From Cannabis sativa (Eukaryota > Streptophyta > Magnoliopsida > Rosales > Cannabaceae): 64,000 nt of DNA. Numbering within the stretch: the first letter of the stretch is position 1; the number at the start of each line of letters is the position of its first letter. The DNA lies in NCBI RefSeq assembly GCF_029168945.1, contig NC_083601.1, positions 39,359,660-39,423,659 on the forward strand, written 5' to 3'. The notes beneath the pieces were generated by a model. That model did no database searches, had not been told where the DNA came from, and worked only from the letters and a program-made list of their open reading frames with translations. Positions 10,860-23,742 of the stretch are shown here, piece after piece. A program made the position numbers and the translations under genes.

Positions 10860-12905
10860 ACCACAATACATCTTCCCTACTAAAGGGTAAATTGGCAAAA
10901 TTCTACTTTTACACTTTTTATCACTCTTTTTACAATTATGTTTATGCCTAACTTTGTCAACTTTTGCGACCACAAAATTTCATTCCTAACTCTCCACAAA
11001 TGATATATAGGAGAAGCTAAGAGAGCTGAATAAAAAACCTCTCCTAAATTGGCTCATCTTAGTCTGAGCTATCCACATGTATATATAAAGAGACAATAGA
11101 GCTGGCATGCATTAGTCTGTCAATTGTTAGTCTATTTTTAGCCTACATTTTGGGTCACTTTTTATAGTTGTTTTCCTTCTTTGTTATTCTTTTTGGAATA
11201 GAATTACGCTTGTTTTCTTTGATTTCAGGTTTCACACTTGGAATATATCAATTGATCAAATTTCGAAAAATAACAAGCTATAGAATAGAGAAAATTCTGC
11301 AAGAAAATAAAGCTGAAACTTCAAGCTTAAATTCAACTATTTTCTGATCAGATTTTGGAAAAAGTCAAAACATAAAAGTTTTAGATTTCTTTTTTTTTTC
11401 TTTCCAACGCATCTTGAATCAACTCATTTGGAGTTCGTATGTGAAAGTTATGCACATTTTACTGAAAGATGCTGAAGCTGTCAAATTTTGCTCCAGTAGT
11501 CGCGACCACCACTTTCCCGTGGTCGCGACCCTTTTTCATGGTCGCGACTAGGAGCCAAACAGCGAGTTTTTTTTTCGTATTTTACCTATGGTCGCGACTA
11601 GACTTTATGTAGTCGCGACTAGGGGCAAAAAACGAGATTTTTGGGCAGTTTTTGACTTTTTCAAAGGTAGCAACCCTAATTTCTATTTAAGGGGCTCGTG
11701 TTTTAGAAGGAAATGAGGCAGAAATAAAACCCTAGAGATGAAGAAGGAGGCAAAGGAAGCAATTGTGGCGATCCGGAATGCAATCACCAACTAGTTCTTT
11801 CTTAAACTCTTAGTTTCTATGTTAATTTCTGTTTTAGTTTTGATTATGGATGTTATTATGGATTTTATGAACTAAACTCCTATTTAGGGAGATGGTGAAT
11901 GTTGATTGAAATTACTTTTGGTTAATGATAATTGCTATTTCTCCTTTCTTGATTGTGAATTTATCCATATTTGTGCTTAATTACATGTTTAAGATTGATC
12001 ACCTTCTTCATGTTCTATGATCCTAATTCAAAATCTGAAAAGTGAGAATTGGGAATGCTAAAATTGGATAAACTAGGTTTTGATGTGAAACGAAAGTATT
12101 TGCATAGCCTTTGTGACATTTAGATTATTGCTTAATGCTGATTATATGTTAATCTATCCCAGAGATGATTAGATAACATGTGATTTAGGACCTAAAAGAT
12201 CTGAAAAGAGTTAGGTTAATTTTTATAATCTGTCATTCACATTGAGAAAGAGAATAGTAATTAGTAGTAACAATTGGATAATTAAATCATCAAGATTCTT
12301 TTCCCTAAATATTCATCCATAATTAATTACACTTTTTATTTATCCTGCTTTTTAATTTTTAGTTATTTAATTATTCACCCTTATTATTGATTCTGCCAAA
12401 TAGAAACACGAATTCAATTGATTGGTACTTAGCTACAGTCCTCGTGGGAACGATCTCACTTACCTGAGTATTACTTGTTAAAACGATACGTATACTTGCG
12501 TGTTGGATTTATCACAACATCAATCCATCTAATCCATAGTTGCCTTTATGCATTTCATACTCACAGGACAATTAAAAAAGAGATGGTTAACATTTTTCTC
12601 ATCCAAACCACACAAAAGACAAGTCTTATTCTAATATATTGAATTTGAGTAATCTGTCTCGAGTTTTTAGTCTATTTTGAACAGCCAGCTAAGCAATCAC
12701 GACATGTTTAGGGCTATTAAATCTATTTCATATTTCATTATTCCATCTAACTCTAATTCCATCTTGCGGACAAAGATCGGTAGACCCCTGATGTAAAAAT
12801 GTTCTAGCTGAAATTAATGTTGCTGAGTAGTCCCACCAATCTGTATCTTGTAAGTAAACTCTATGAATCTATTTAATCCATAAATCATCTTTTTTTAATG
12901 CTATG
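10860..12905 (-). mobile_element. Decayed LINE remnant (zf-RVT end of ORF2), split by an LTR-like insertion
   Basis: Minus-strand translation of about 12530-12905 gives broken pieces of a LINE reverse-transcriptase zinc-binding region (such as DDLWIK, DTDWWDYSA, LAVQNRLKTRDRL), with several stops. The piece that should follow appears at about 10870-11110 on the same strand (AQTKMSQFRRG; WRVRNEILWSQK in another frame). The two parts are separated by the 1.4-kb LTR-like block at 11118-12512. The family call comes from the motif pattern shared with the intact LINE at 29822-42392; the copy itself is an old, frame-broken relic. Confidence 0.55.
11118..12512 (+). repeat. LTR-like insertion (possible solo LTR), boundaries approximate
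   Basis: The block interrupts a LINE relic and runs from TGTCAATTGTTAG to GGATTTATCACAACA, so it has TG...CA ends. Its last ~100 bases (CTCGTGGGAACGATCTCACT then ACGATACGTATACTTGCGTG) resemble LTR ends common in plant Ty3-gypsy elements. It contains five copies of GTCGCGAC between 11499 and 11619. No coding sequence and no clear 5-bp target duplication, so the solo-LTR call is tentative. Confidence 0.45.
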
Positions 12906-13056
12906 GCCCTACATTTTATCTACTAATTATAATATACTTTTGTATCAATTAACAACATTATTATATATATATTTTAAAAAAACACTCTTATATATAATTA
13001 AAACAAATATATTATTTCTTAACATATTTAATATATTATTTCAAGCGTCAATTATA

Positions 13057-13083
13057 AACTGACGCTAATGGTTAGCGTCAGTT
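13057..13083. repeat. Perfect 12-bp hairpin
   Basis: AACTGACGCTAA, loop TGG, then TTAGCGTCAGTT. Related words (AGCGTCAATT, CCGACACTAATA) flank it, so it may be the end or core of a decayed DNA transposon. No gene association. Confidence 0.7.
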
Positions 13084-13265
13084 TGTAACCGACACTAATA
13101 ATGGCTTTTATAGTGGTTTGTAACTATAAAAATAAATCGACGTTTGGATCGATAAGAATGTCCATAAAGTATCAAATTAATGCAAAAAATACTAAATTTT
13201 CATCCCAAATGAACATGTGAAATGACATTCATCCAAAGATTTTCTAATAAAAACATGCAGTTCCT

Positions 13266-13461
13266 AGGCCCAGCTCTGGGCATAGGCGGGCTAGGCCTGT
13301 GCCTAGGGCCCACCTAGCCCAAGGATCCAAAAAAAATATTTCCCTTTTGAAATTATACAATATTTTTTTACTGATTTTGAAAAATATTACATTTTTTTTT
13401 TAAATAAAAGCCTAAAATAATTTTTTTTTATGGCTCTCTAAATTTCAGGACCGGCCCTGGC
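13266..13461. mobile_element. Possible MITE remnant with GGGCC-rich ends
   Basis: Ends CCCAGCTCTGGGC and GGACCGGCCCTGG are imperfect inverted repeats. The interior has GGGCTAGGCCTGTGCCTAGG followed by AT-rich filler. The GC-rich ends stand out against the local AT background. No target duplication identified. Confidence 0.35.
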
Positions 13462-16400
13462 AGTACACCAATTATTCAAATTAGAATAGTGGAGAATAAC
13501 AAGACAAACCCTCTTCAATACATTAATATTGATGAGCCATATAACAAGTTGTTAAAAGACACTGAGAAAGAAACTGAATTAACTTTTGTGTCCAAATCCA
13601 AAAAGGGCTGGAGATGATCATCAATAAAGATTTTATTTTGAATTTATTAAAATAACATTTGGAAGTAATAAATACTACAAGTTTCTGTCTAAACCACAAT
13701 GATCAAGAACTGGGATTTTATATGTATCCAGTTTAAGCTAATAACAGAGTTTGTATTGGCAAAATTAGAAAAAAAAATTATTTACGAACATATGGTATTT
13801 ATGCTATTATAAATAAACTTTAAATTTATGTCACTTACAAATTTAAAATTTTAAATGCTTTTTACTCAAGAAACAATGAAGAAGTATGAAATTTTGCGTT
13901 CTTCAGTAATGATAAATTACCCAAAAAGCTGAGTGCGTAAATTACCCTAGATTGACACGACAAATATGCAGATGCAAAATTGGAAACAATATAATTTGAA
14001 AGATCGCACGTAGAAAGAAAAATAGTTTATTTTATAGTATAGCTTGGCTCAGACAGAAAGGCTTACGTTCACTATTGTATGTGAATTTTTGTGTTCAAGA
14101 TGTTCGAAGTAAAACCATGGAGATACAAAGTTGAGATTTAGGTACGTCCCTAATGGTTAGCCAGTGATTGTATACCCTCAAAGTCCTAGCTACTTAATTA
14201 TTATAAAATATATCATAATTGTCATTGACCAAATTAATTAGATATCGTAATTAACCGTCGTATTTAATTATAAATATTAATTCTTATTCAAGAAACGTGA
14301 TCTGCTCATATAAAGCATATCTTAAACGGCCTAGCAACTCTTGTGTTGTATAGATCATATAAAAATATTAATTTATATATATATATATAGTCGAGAATAT
14401 ATATTGAAGAAAGAAAAGAAAAAGGAAAAGAAATAAGCTTTACGAACTTTCTCTTGCACCAATGCCCAACAAGAATCCGTCTCGTCCTCAAGACGATGAC
14501 AGTTCATCCCTCACTACTATAACAAAGTGATAATAATAGACCGGCCAGATATATATGATATATATTGATTGATATCTATACAAAAGGAACATTCTCAACC
14601 TAAAAATTCTATCTAAATCTTGCCTTTATTTTTCTTCCAATATTATAATCTATATATATAAATAAAATGTGCATTTATTGGCTAATGCATCTATGCATGA
14701 TGATATAAATTATAGTAAGTATTACATATTTCATATAATATATATGAATAGGAGTACTGATAAACATATACATATGTTACACGTTTGATGATTACTGATG
14801 CATTCAATTAAAAAGCCAGGATAAACTGTATTCCTTTATGCCTAAGGGTTGTGATACATATTGTTCAATTCTCTGGACCCCATTTGAATATTCAATACAG
14901 ATTATCATTAATTAGAGTGCAAAAGTAAAGATTTGGGGATTGATAAACGGACAAAGTGATGACAAGAAAGGATATTGCATAATTAATTTATATTGATGGT
15001 GGAAGTTTCTCAATTGTCCTTTTCTTTCCCTTCATATGTATTATATATATAGATACGATCACTCATGATGTCGGGTCCTTCGCATCGATTCCCCTAGTTT
15101 TATAATCATATCAACATTACAAAACCTAAGCTTAATTGCCGATCTGCACGCATTGGTTCGTTTGTGTACATATTTTCATGCAAATTAATCTAGTTAAATG
15201 TGGATCATATATATATAATTTATAATAATTGTTTGTAGTTAATATATGATCGCGCGCGTATGACATTTTTATAATATTGTTTACATATATATAGTTAATA
15301 TTAATATTAATTGACGTGCCATGCAGCTCTATAAAGACTTATTATTGAATAATATGAAGGGGATGAAAAGTTTATTGATTATTAAGTACTTATTAAAGAA
15401 TTTCACTCTTATTATAACTCATACAAATACATAACTGTATATGTAGCTATATATATAGGAACCAAAGCTATGTATATATGTACACGTGGTGCAGCGTGTC
15501 ACATATAAAGCTAGGGTCAATTATATGCAATTAATAATTACTAACTAAAATCTCTTTAGAGATCAAGATCCCATGTTAAAAAGTAGTGTAACATAGTATA
15601 TATTAAATTAATTTAATTTTGACAAGTTAATTAATTTAATTTATATTAAATATATTAATTATTTTTGTTGACTCAATTAAATATTTAATTTTTTAATAAA
15701 TAAAAAATCAATTAATTAAAGTGTAAAACTTAAATTAGTTTAGAGAGATCTTGATTCCTACTACAACTAGCATATAATTTCAAGAATAATCATAAGTTAA
15801 TTATACCAAAATATTAAACAATTAATTTAGTTAACTGTATTAATTTAAATAACTAAGTATAATGTATACATATCATTAATCACAAATTTCTTGTATATAT
15901 AAATAACTAGCTTGTAAATATTTGTTTTGCCAATACAAATGTGATCAGTTGCGTTTGAAAAAATTCCATTTATTCATTGATAAAATTTTAACCTTTTTCT
16001 ACGGCGCATGCGCTGGCAATTTTTTGTAATATATTCAAATTGGGATATATACATTTATTATTTTATAGTGTGTTTAGGATCTTTTTCTAGAACACATGCA
16101 TATATACATCAAAAAATAAATGTGGCTTCATGAAATATTAGTAATGGTTCATAATATATATAAATTATGTATATGATAGTACTGCTTCCATGCATTTACT
16201 TTTATATTATAATTTACTTGTCGTTGTGAGAGCACCTAGCGAGAGCGTCGTAGTATTGCTTGGTTCTTTTCAGTAATATTCTTCACATGCTCACTAATTT
16301 TAGTGTACATTATTGATTGATCAAAAAGGATGAAACAAAATTTATGTACGTACAGCCGCAGTTAGCTTATTACATAAATTAATTTGTACCTCTCATCGGA

Positions 16401-19400
16401 TCGATCTACCACAGTTTCTGTACGGATATTCCACAACCTTTGGATCTATGTGTGTTTATATATGTATATACACGTATACATGTATTGGACCATCTCGGTG
16501 TGAATCAACTATTGGATAAAACAATATATAAGGAAATATAGGTAGGTAGCTATTGGCGCGCGCTTATTAAAAAATATAATAACTTAAGAAAATTTATGAA
16601 ATGACTTCACTTAATTTATTATATGTGACTATAGTGATCACGCATAATATAAATTTATAATCCTTTATGGTCGCATATGGTCGTTTCTACGACTATGCAA
16701 GACTATTTTGCTAATAAAACTTTCTGTAAAATTATGTTAAATTTTTTTTTTTATATATATAATATTTATACTAACTCCCTAACAAATTATCATGACTATA
16801 GTTTGTTTTTAATCAGAGCTGTGTGTGAATTATAACGATCTAATTTTTCAAAGATAAGGTTTTGGTTTTAATTTGTTTTTAACTTCGTGTAATCAGAAAC
16901 TAGCTATAGGGGGCCCATTTGGATAATTAGTAAAATTCACACACATATGTAGTGATGAATTAATAAGGAAAAGGAAAAATCAGATAGTACGGACGTGCTG
17001 CTTCGTCTTCATTTATGATAACAGTAACTCATGTCTATTACTAGACACTTCCTTATAAAAGAAAGCTACCGCGCGCGCGCTCCTTTAAACGAAAATAAAA
17101 GTCATTGCCTTTGTTTAAATGAGAAATTTCTATGAGCCAGTCTGGTCATCAGACCCAATTTTAGTGGTGGGGTTTAACACGGGGCCGGAGGTCACAAATT
17201 TCTATGAACCTCTCTCAATATAAATTATTGACTAATTAATAATAAGTATAATTACAACAACTAAAATTATAATGGCATGCAAACCACAAAAATAAAATTA
17301 AATTAAGGATTATTATATAGCACTTAATTAGTTTATACATCTGTTTGTGTTGGCATGTTGTGCCTAATTAAACGTGAGTCACGTGATGCGTGTTATTAAT
17401 CTCGATCGAGTGGCAAGAGACTGAAATGTCCCCAGCACTAACGTACGTAACTTTTAATTAATTTGGCACAGAAAGATTTTCAATTTCTTGGAATTTAAAT
17501 ATAATGGTGCTTTTGATGTCAAGTCACTTTCATTTCCGATCCCTTTCCAAAATGTTAAACTACGTGCCAAATGTTATATACTTATATCTATAAATCCTAT
17601 AATTAAAAAGCCCAATAGAAGGAAGAATCGACTCTCATTGATGTTTTTGATAATTTTTTGAACCTCTAGCACAACTAAAATTTTGCATAATTTGTTACTT
17701 GTAGTTTTTGTTGAAATTTATCTTTTGGTAGAGAATATTGTTAAATATAGATATATCTAGACATAATTGATGGGTGCATGTAGTCATGCGCACTGGAAAC
17801 CTAGTCTATGTAGAACTACAATATGGAATGAGTAGTGTAGGCGTGTGAATATGTATGTATAATCTGTTGAGAAGAAAAAACCAAAACGCGTGTGATAGGT
17901 ATGTTAATTATATACAAATACGTACAATAAAAATAAATAAAAGAGGGAGAGACAGCTAGATGGAGCAAGGGATATTGTTATTGATTTTAGCAATATGTAT
18001 GGATTTAGCGATATCGTTATTTCGACCGGCACTTATCTCGGACCAAAGGAAGAATGCATACCACAACTGTCTCTACCTAACTTCACCATAATCCCTACGT
18101 TTTTTTAGTTATGTGTATGGGTAAAAGCTACCAAGGCAGTGCTTTCAAAAAAAAAGAAAAAGTATAAAGCTAGCCTACAATTAATAGCCTGCTAATTAGA
18201 TATTATAAAATATACATTTATATATTTTTTTTTTTGTTGACAGTAAGCTTTTATCAATATATGTATATTTTTATCTTACATTATTATATAAAGTTTTTAA
18301 ACAACCCTTAATTATTTTCGAATTAGTTACATATAGTAAAATTCGTTGATGAAGTTTCAAAAACTTAAATATTTCTTTATATACACTCGCATTTGGCTAC
18401 AATTAATTAATTAGTTTGTTTTATTACTTGGTTTCTATATGATAGTGTCATGTATAGTCCTTTTTTTGGGAAAGGTTTGTTTAATTAGACCTTTTTTAAT
18501 TGTATATTAGAACTTTCTAAATATTTTTCATATTGCATATAGACATTTTCGCTCTTTCATTTTTAGCCATATGGATTCTTGATTTCAATGATTTGTGAAT
18601 TTGATTCATTGTGAAGATCGCAGGTATGATATATATCATTGCAGTTAGTGTACCTTATGTCGTTAAGATCAATATTTAAAATGTTTTACTATGCTGGAGA
18701 GTAGGGTAATCAAACGAATTCAGCAAATATGCCGTTTGAAAACAATGATATATATGTATGCCAAATTATTCTATGTATATACATACAAATGGTGTTATCT
18801 CTATATACCATTTAATTATATGGTTCATGTAATCAGCAGCACAGCACCACTATATATAAAGATTATAAAACAAGTTACAAAAAATAATTAGTTTTGGCCT
18901 TTGGGTTTGGATCATAAGTATACAGTCCTAGGGTATAATAAGATTTGATTATAGGAGTTGACCTAGCTTATAAATATAAAGTCTTGATCTAGTTTTTTTT
19001 TTCTTTTTCTGTTAATTTGTTAGTATGAGGCATGATCTTTATGATCTTGTACCGTCGTCCGTATATTTATATATATATTTATATATATTATAAGCAATCA
19101 ATCGGAGGCAGTTGCTTAGTACGTAAAAGGTAATTAAATTCTGTCTCTGAGGATAAACCAACGGCAACGTGTATGTGGGATCAAGAAAAGCTGACTGAGT
19201 CTGAGTAAGGTACTTTTATGCTCGACCATATAATGATATAAATAAATTTAACACCCAACCCAAGAAGATAAAGTTTAATAAATATATTGTCTTGAAGTAT
19301 ATGGATCTAAAATTTTAATTGTGAATAATAAATTACAATTAAAAAATGACTAATTGGTGATGGTTATCACAAAAAAGATAAATGATAAAGGACAATAATA

Positions 19401-20589
19401 ATTTCTATTAATTTCTATTGTAAGGTATAATATTATTATTGATATAATTTAATATTAAGTCTCATGTTGATGGCCCATGACAATATTTCACATAAAAACG
19501 ATCATTGTTAAGGTGCAATGGTGCTAAACTCATGTAATATTTATATTATTTATTAAATTAAAATGTATAAGACTTAATATTAAAATATACGCAAAAAGTA
19601 CACACATAATTTAAAAATATTTTTTTTTCCTTTCATTCACATAAGATTTGTCACATATTTTTACAAAAATAATTCAATAATTGACAACTCTAAAATCTGT
19701 CTAGCATGGTCTCATATTACATTTAATAAATGATTTTTTTTTAGTAAAAAGTAACTTTTTTTCAAAAAACTGTCATATAGTCTATATTTATATTAAGCAA
19801 CAGCAACACTTTATATAAAATTAGTCTTGAAAATTAGATCACATTGTACATGTAGCAAGACTACTCTTATCTCTCTCTTTCTTTGTCTTTCCCTCTCTCT
19901 TGTCGCCGCCCAAACCCGCGTCTCCTCCCATTCTCGCACCACAACCCATTCCACCCACAACCTACGACCATCGGCCAAGAGACCATTCATCGAGGATTGC
20001 CACCACCATGACCCAATTAAAATTTAAAAGATATAAGTATGATTATTCAAGTTTCCAATTAAAATTAGTAATGATATATGCAAAAAAAAAATATATATAT
20101 TAAAAAAATTAGAGAAATACGAGGACTATGAGTATTTATATTATTATAAGTTTAATTAAATATCAGACACCAATTAAAAAAAAAGGAGGAACAAAACCAG
20201 AGCATGAAATAGGAGGAGCAAATTCTTTCTTTTATACGGAAATAAAAATCAAAAGGAGGAATAGTTCATTGCGCTTACTTTGTCTTCCGATTATAGTTAT
20301 TATTAATTATGAAAAATTATTAACTCGCAATACATCTTCTTATAGTAATATTGGGCAACTTTCAGTAGGAGTGATCTGGGGATGCTCAGTACTAACAAAG
20401 TGGGTCTCAATTTAATCTTTCAACAAAAACCTCTCAAGAAAATGGCTTGACTACAGCAACGATGATGCCTTACTTTTGTCCCCCCATAACGTTTTATAAT
20501 ACACACATTTTGTATATAAAATTTTTAGATATTTTATATATTACTTCTTAAAAATAATTTTTTAATCTATCTCTTTATATATTTTTATA
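13462..20589. other. Long gene-free AT-rich region
   Basis: About 7 kb with no gene recognised on either strand. It holds many TATATA runs, short GCGCGC words (15251-15258, 16557-16562, 17071-17081), and one CT-rich, relatively GC-rich patch at 19862-20010 that reads like leader DNA but starts no recognisable protein. A 37-codon open stretch on the plus strand near 13482-13612 matches no family known to me. Confidence 0.45.
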
Positions 20590-20935
20590 TTTATCCCATA
20601 TGTTTTGTTAAATAATAAAATAGATTTTGTATTTTTTAAAATAGTACGAATGTCAAGGACCATGAACTGAATTTTTGTCAAAATAAAATTTAATAATAAT
20701 CCGATCTAAATGTGCTATGAAACAACTATTTATATTTTCTATATTTGTTTATGTTAAGAATTATCTTTAAGTTAGTTATATTAAAAAAAAAGGTTATAAA
20801 AAATTAATAAACTTAAGGTCCTATTTTTACAATTTTATTGTAAAATACAAAGTTTATTTTATCATTTAACAAAATAAAAATTCCAATCAATAACTTTTGC
20901 AAAATACAAAATCCAAAATAATATTTACCCATTTA
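20590..20935. mobile_element. Foldback/MITE-like element, older diverged copy 2
   Basis: Aligns by eye to 8078-8458 in the same orientation: shared words include ATGTTTTGTTAAAT, AAAATAGTACGAAT versus AAAATAGTACAAAT, TAATCCGATCTAAA, GTGCTATGA and TCATTTAACAAAA. Most GGACCCT motifs have changed towards A/T, and the left terminus is barely recognisable. Confidence 0.7.
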
Positions 20936-22200
20936 TATATTTTTTATTAATACATACAAAATTAGTCGTGACATAAGGTAATGTTTCTTGAAATGGCATA
21001 AGGTAAATTTTTTTTTTTTTTTTTTTTGGTTAAGTGGCATAAGGTAATATTTAATCTCATAAAGTTTGGTTGTACTATTATAAAATGGAAAAGGAATAAA
21101 AAGTAAATTGAGGGTAATGAAATAGTATAAATAAAAATTAATTTATACATATAGATGCTCGCTCAACTCCAATCAAACATTAAAATGTTAAATTTGTTAA
21201 TATTATATTCTAACAACATTTTAAAACTTATCCAATATATAACATTATTTATAGTATCCCATTAATATTAGCACGACACCATATATAGACTTTATCAAAT
21301 ATATTTTTCTTAATTTTTAATATTTATAACTAAATTTTTTGTATATATATTATTTGCATTTATTTATAATTTAATAAAATAATATAATACTAAAAAAAAT
21401 ATAATTTTAGTATTGTGATTGGAATAAAAAAAAAATTAATATTAAAATTCCATTAATTTTGTATTAATTTAATACCAAATTTAATATTTATTATTAGAGT
21501 TGTCGTGAGTTATTGAGTTATGCAAACGCATTGAACATTTATATTCTAAAAGATGAAAAGTAAAAGGAAAAATATAAGAGGTGATAGCTAGGCTCTAGCT
21601 TTTTGTTTTTATTGTTTGAGTAATGATAGAGAGAGCTTTACATTATTACGAAAATTCAATTACAAAGGCCAGCCCGAACCAACCTTGAGGGAGACAAAAA
21701 AGTATTCTTATGGCCAAAAATAATTATACAACATATTTACTGATTAAACTCCTATGTATAGTTTTTGGTTAGTAACGATATTGTAATTACTTAGACTATA
21801 TTTGTAAGAAAGAAAGGATAAATAGTATCATCTTTTTAAGGAGTATGAGGACAAAATATAGTAAATAACATGCATATAAAATATGTATATTGTACAAAGT
21901 TAATGGAGTTGATAAGAGAACAGAAGTCATAAGAATTGAAGTTGAAGACTAACACAGTCCACTGTTTCTTTTTCTGCAAAGAAAGCGAACCTTCTCTTTT
22001 CCCTCATTATTACTCTCTCCAAACTTTTTCGACTATATGTTTTTTCTTTTCTATTTTCTTTTTTTTTTTTGGCTTTCTCTCCTTGACCACCTCAGTACTA
22101 CTCCACAACTATATCTAACACCATTAATAAGCAGAAGATAGCGGAATACATTCAGATAAAGTAGACTAAAGAAAGAAAGAGAGAGGAAGAAATTAAGAAA
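20936..22200. other. Upstream region and probable leader of the cyclin gene
   Basis: AT-rich DNA with no gene to about 21880. The last ~250 bp (21950-22190) become CT-rich and then A/G-rich (AAAGAAAGAGAGAGGAAGAA), typical of a plant 5'UTR ahead of the ATG at 22201. No certain TATA box is chosen because many TATA-like words occur. Confidence 0.4.
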
Positions 22201-23742
22201 ATGGAGGTCCATCTTGGAGACTCGTTAACAAGCTTTCAAGAACACCACACTTCGGATTCTATTCCAGATCTCTTTGCCTCTGAAGCTGATCATATGCCTT
22301 CAAGAAACTTTTTCACTCGCTTTAAAAACAGAGATTTCTACGTTCCTTTTCGAAGTGAGGCAATTTCTCATATTTTACAGGTAATTAATTAAATTATAAG
22401 TTTTTATAGCTAGCTATACTTTCTCTACATTTTTCTATTTACTTTCTTGTAATGTAGTTGGGTTTTGTAGATTTACTTGTTTGGTTTTATAAAAGCAATA
22501 CAAATTAACTTGATTTTTAATTTTTTACTTATCAGGCGCAGTTCTCCTGTAACTTAGACCCCTTCATATCCTACCTTGCTATCAATTACATGGATCGGTA
22601 TGTCTCTAAGCAAGAAATTCCGGTAATTCTCTCAGAACTCATCAGTTATAATTTTCTGAGCAATCAAACAGACCATTTTTTTTTTGTTTATCACCCTGTA
22701 CCTGATGATAGATCATTCATATTATGTAGCAAGGAAAGCCCTGGATTTCAAGACTAATGGTAATTGGTTGCCTCTCTCTAGCTTCAAAGATGAAGAACTC
22801 GCCATTCTCAATATCTGATATTTATGTAAGTAAATATTGAATCTTTCCATAGTTAAACATAACACTCACCGTGCTCTTAAAACATAAGTAATTACTAATG
22901 ACTATGACATGTAACAGAGAGAAGAGGGTCTTGTGTTTGACGCTCAAACAGTTCACAAAATGGAGCTGTTGATTCTTGATACTCTGAGTTGGCGAATGAG
23001 ATCCATAACACCTTTCTCATTTTTCTCCTTCTTTATCTCCTTTATCGAAATTAATGACCCATTGACACAAGCTCTCAAAGACCGAGCTTCAGACATGATC
23101 TTCTGCTCCCAAAATGGTACTACTTTTTCACATTAACTCTTTTTTTGCTTTGTTTTCTACTTCCTTTGAGGCAATCTTATAATGTTTTTTTTTTCTTGGT
23201 GAAAGACATTAAGTTCTTAGATTATAAACCGTCAATAATTGCGGCATCAGCGCTCCTCTTTGCAACTCATGAGCTATTCATACAGCAATTTGCTTCTTTC
23301 AAGGCTTCTCTCTTAAACTGTCAACACATTAAAAGTGTAAGTAACCAAGAATGGAAGCCGTTAATTTACGTTTGATTTCTTATGTTGTATGTTCCTTACT
23401 ATATTAGAGCGGTTTACAATGCAGGAGAATTTATTGAAATGCTATAATATGATGCAAGAAATGGTGTTGATGCAAGGGTACGGGTCGAATTTAGACACAT
23501 CATCAAGCACAAGAACACCAATGAGTGTGCTTGAACGTGAAATCACCAACTCAGATGGCGAAAACTCCATGTCCATGTCCATAGCTACTGCTACTACTGC
23601 TACTACCTCCTCGGCTCAAATATGTGTCACTTCATCAATGGTAGACAAGGATGACAACAAGAGACGAAAATTGAATGGTGTGTGTAATAATAACAATAAT
23701 AATAATAGTAGGTTTCAGCTTTCTCAGTTTCATCACTACTGA
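22201..23742 (+). CDS. CYCD6;1-like: D-type cyclin, CYCD6-like (6 exons, 336 aa)
   Basis: Exons 22201-22380, 22536-22622, 22730-22825, 22918-23116, 23206-23336 and 23425-23742; all introns are GT-AG and every join keeps frame. The N-terminal cyclin box spans exons 1-3 (AINYMDRYVS, CLSLASKMKN). Exon 4 has MELLILDTLSWRMRSITPFS and the C-terminal cyclin fold follows (KPSIIAASALLFA). The opening MEVHLGDSL and the motif ITPFSFFSFFISF match the CYCD6;1 type, a D cyclin that activates CDKs at G1/S and is known in Arabidopsis for formative root divisions. No LxCxE retinoblastoma-binding motif is visible in the N-terminus, as expected for this subclass. The C-terminal tail is Ser/Thr-rich with a KRRK patch and an Asn run. 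Placement in CYCD6 is from recall of family motifs. Confidence 0.92.

Noticed and set aside
13482..13612. Plus-strand open stretch with protein-like wording (IQIRIVENNKTNPLQYIN)
   Set aside because: Only about 40 codons, no start, splice sites or recognised family. Left out as a gene; a translated search would decide.
15060..15110. Possible miR166-like word (TCGGGTCC...ATTCCCC)
   Set aside because: Too many mismatches to the miR166 sequence and no matching star arm nearby.
19862..20103. CT-rich, GC-richer patch with two overlapping short frames (66-67 codons)
   Set aside because: Looks like leader DNA but no downstream gene follows and both translations are low complexity.
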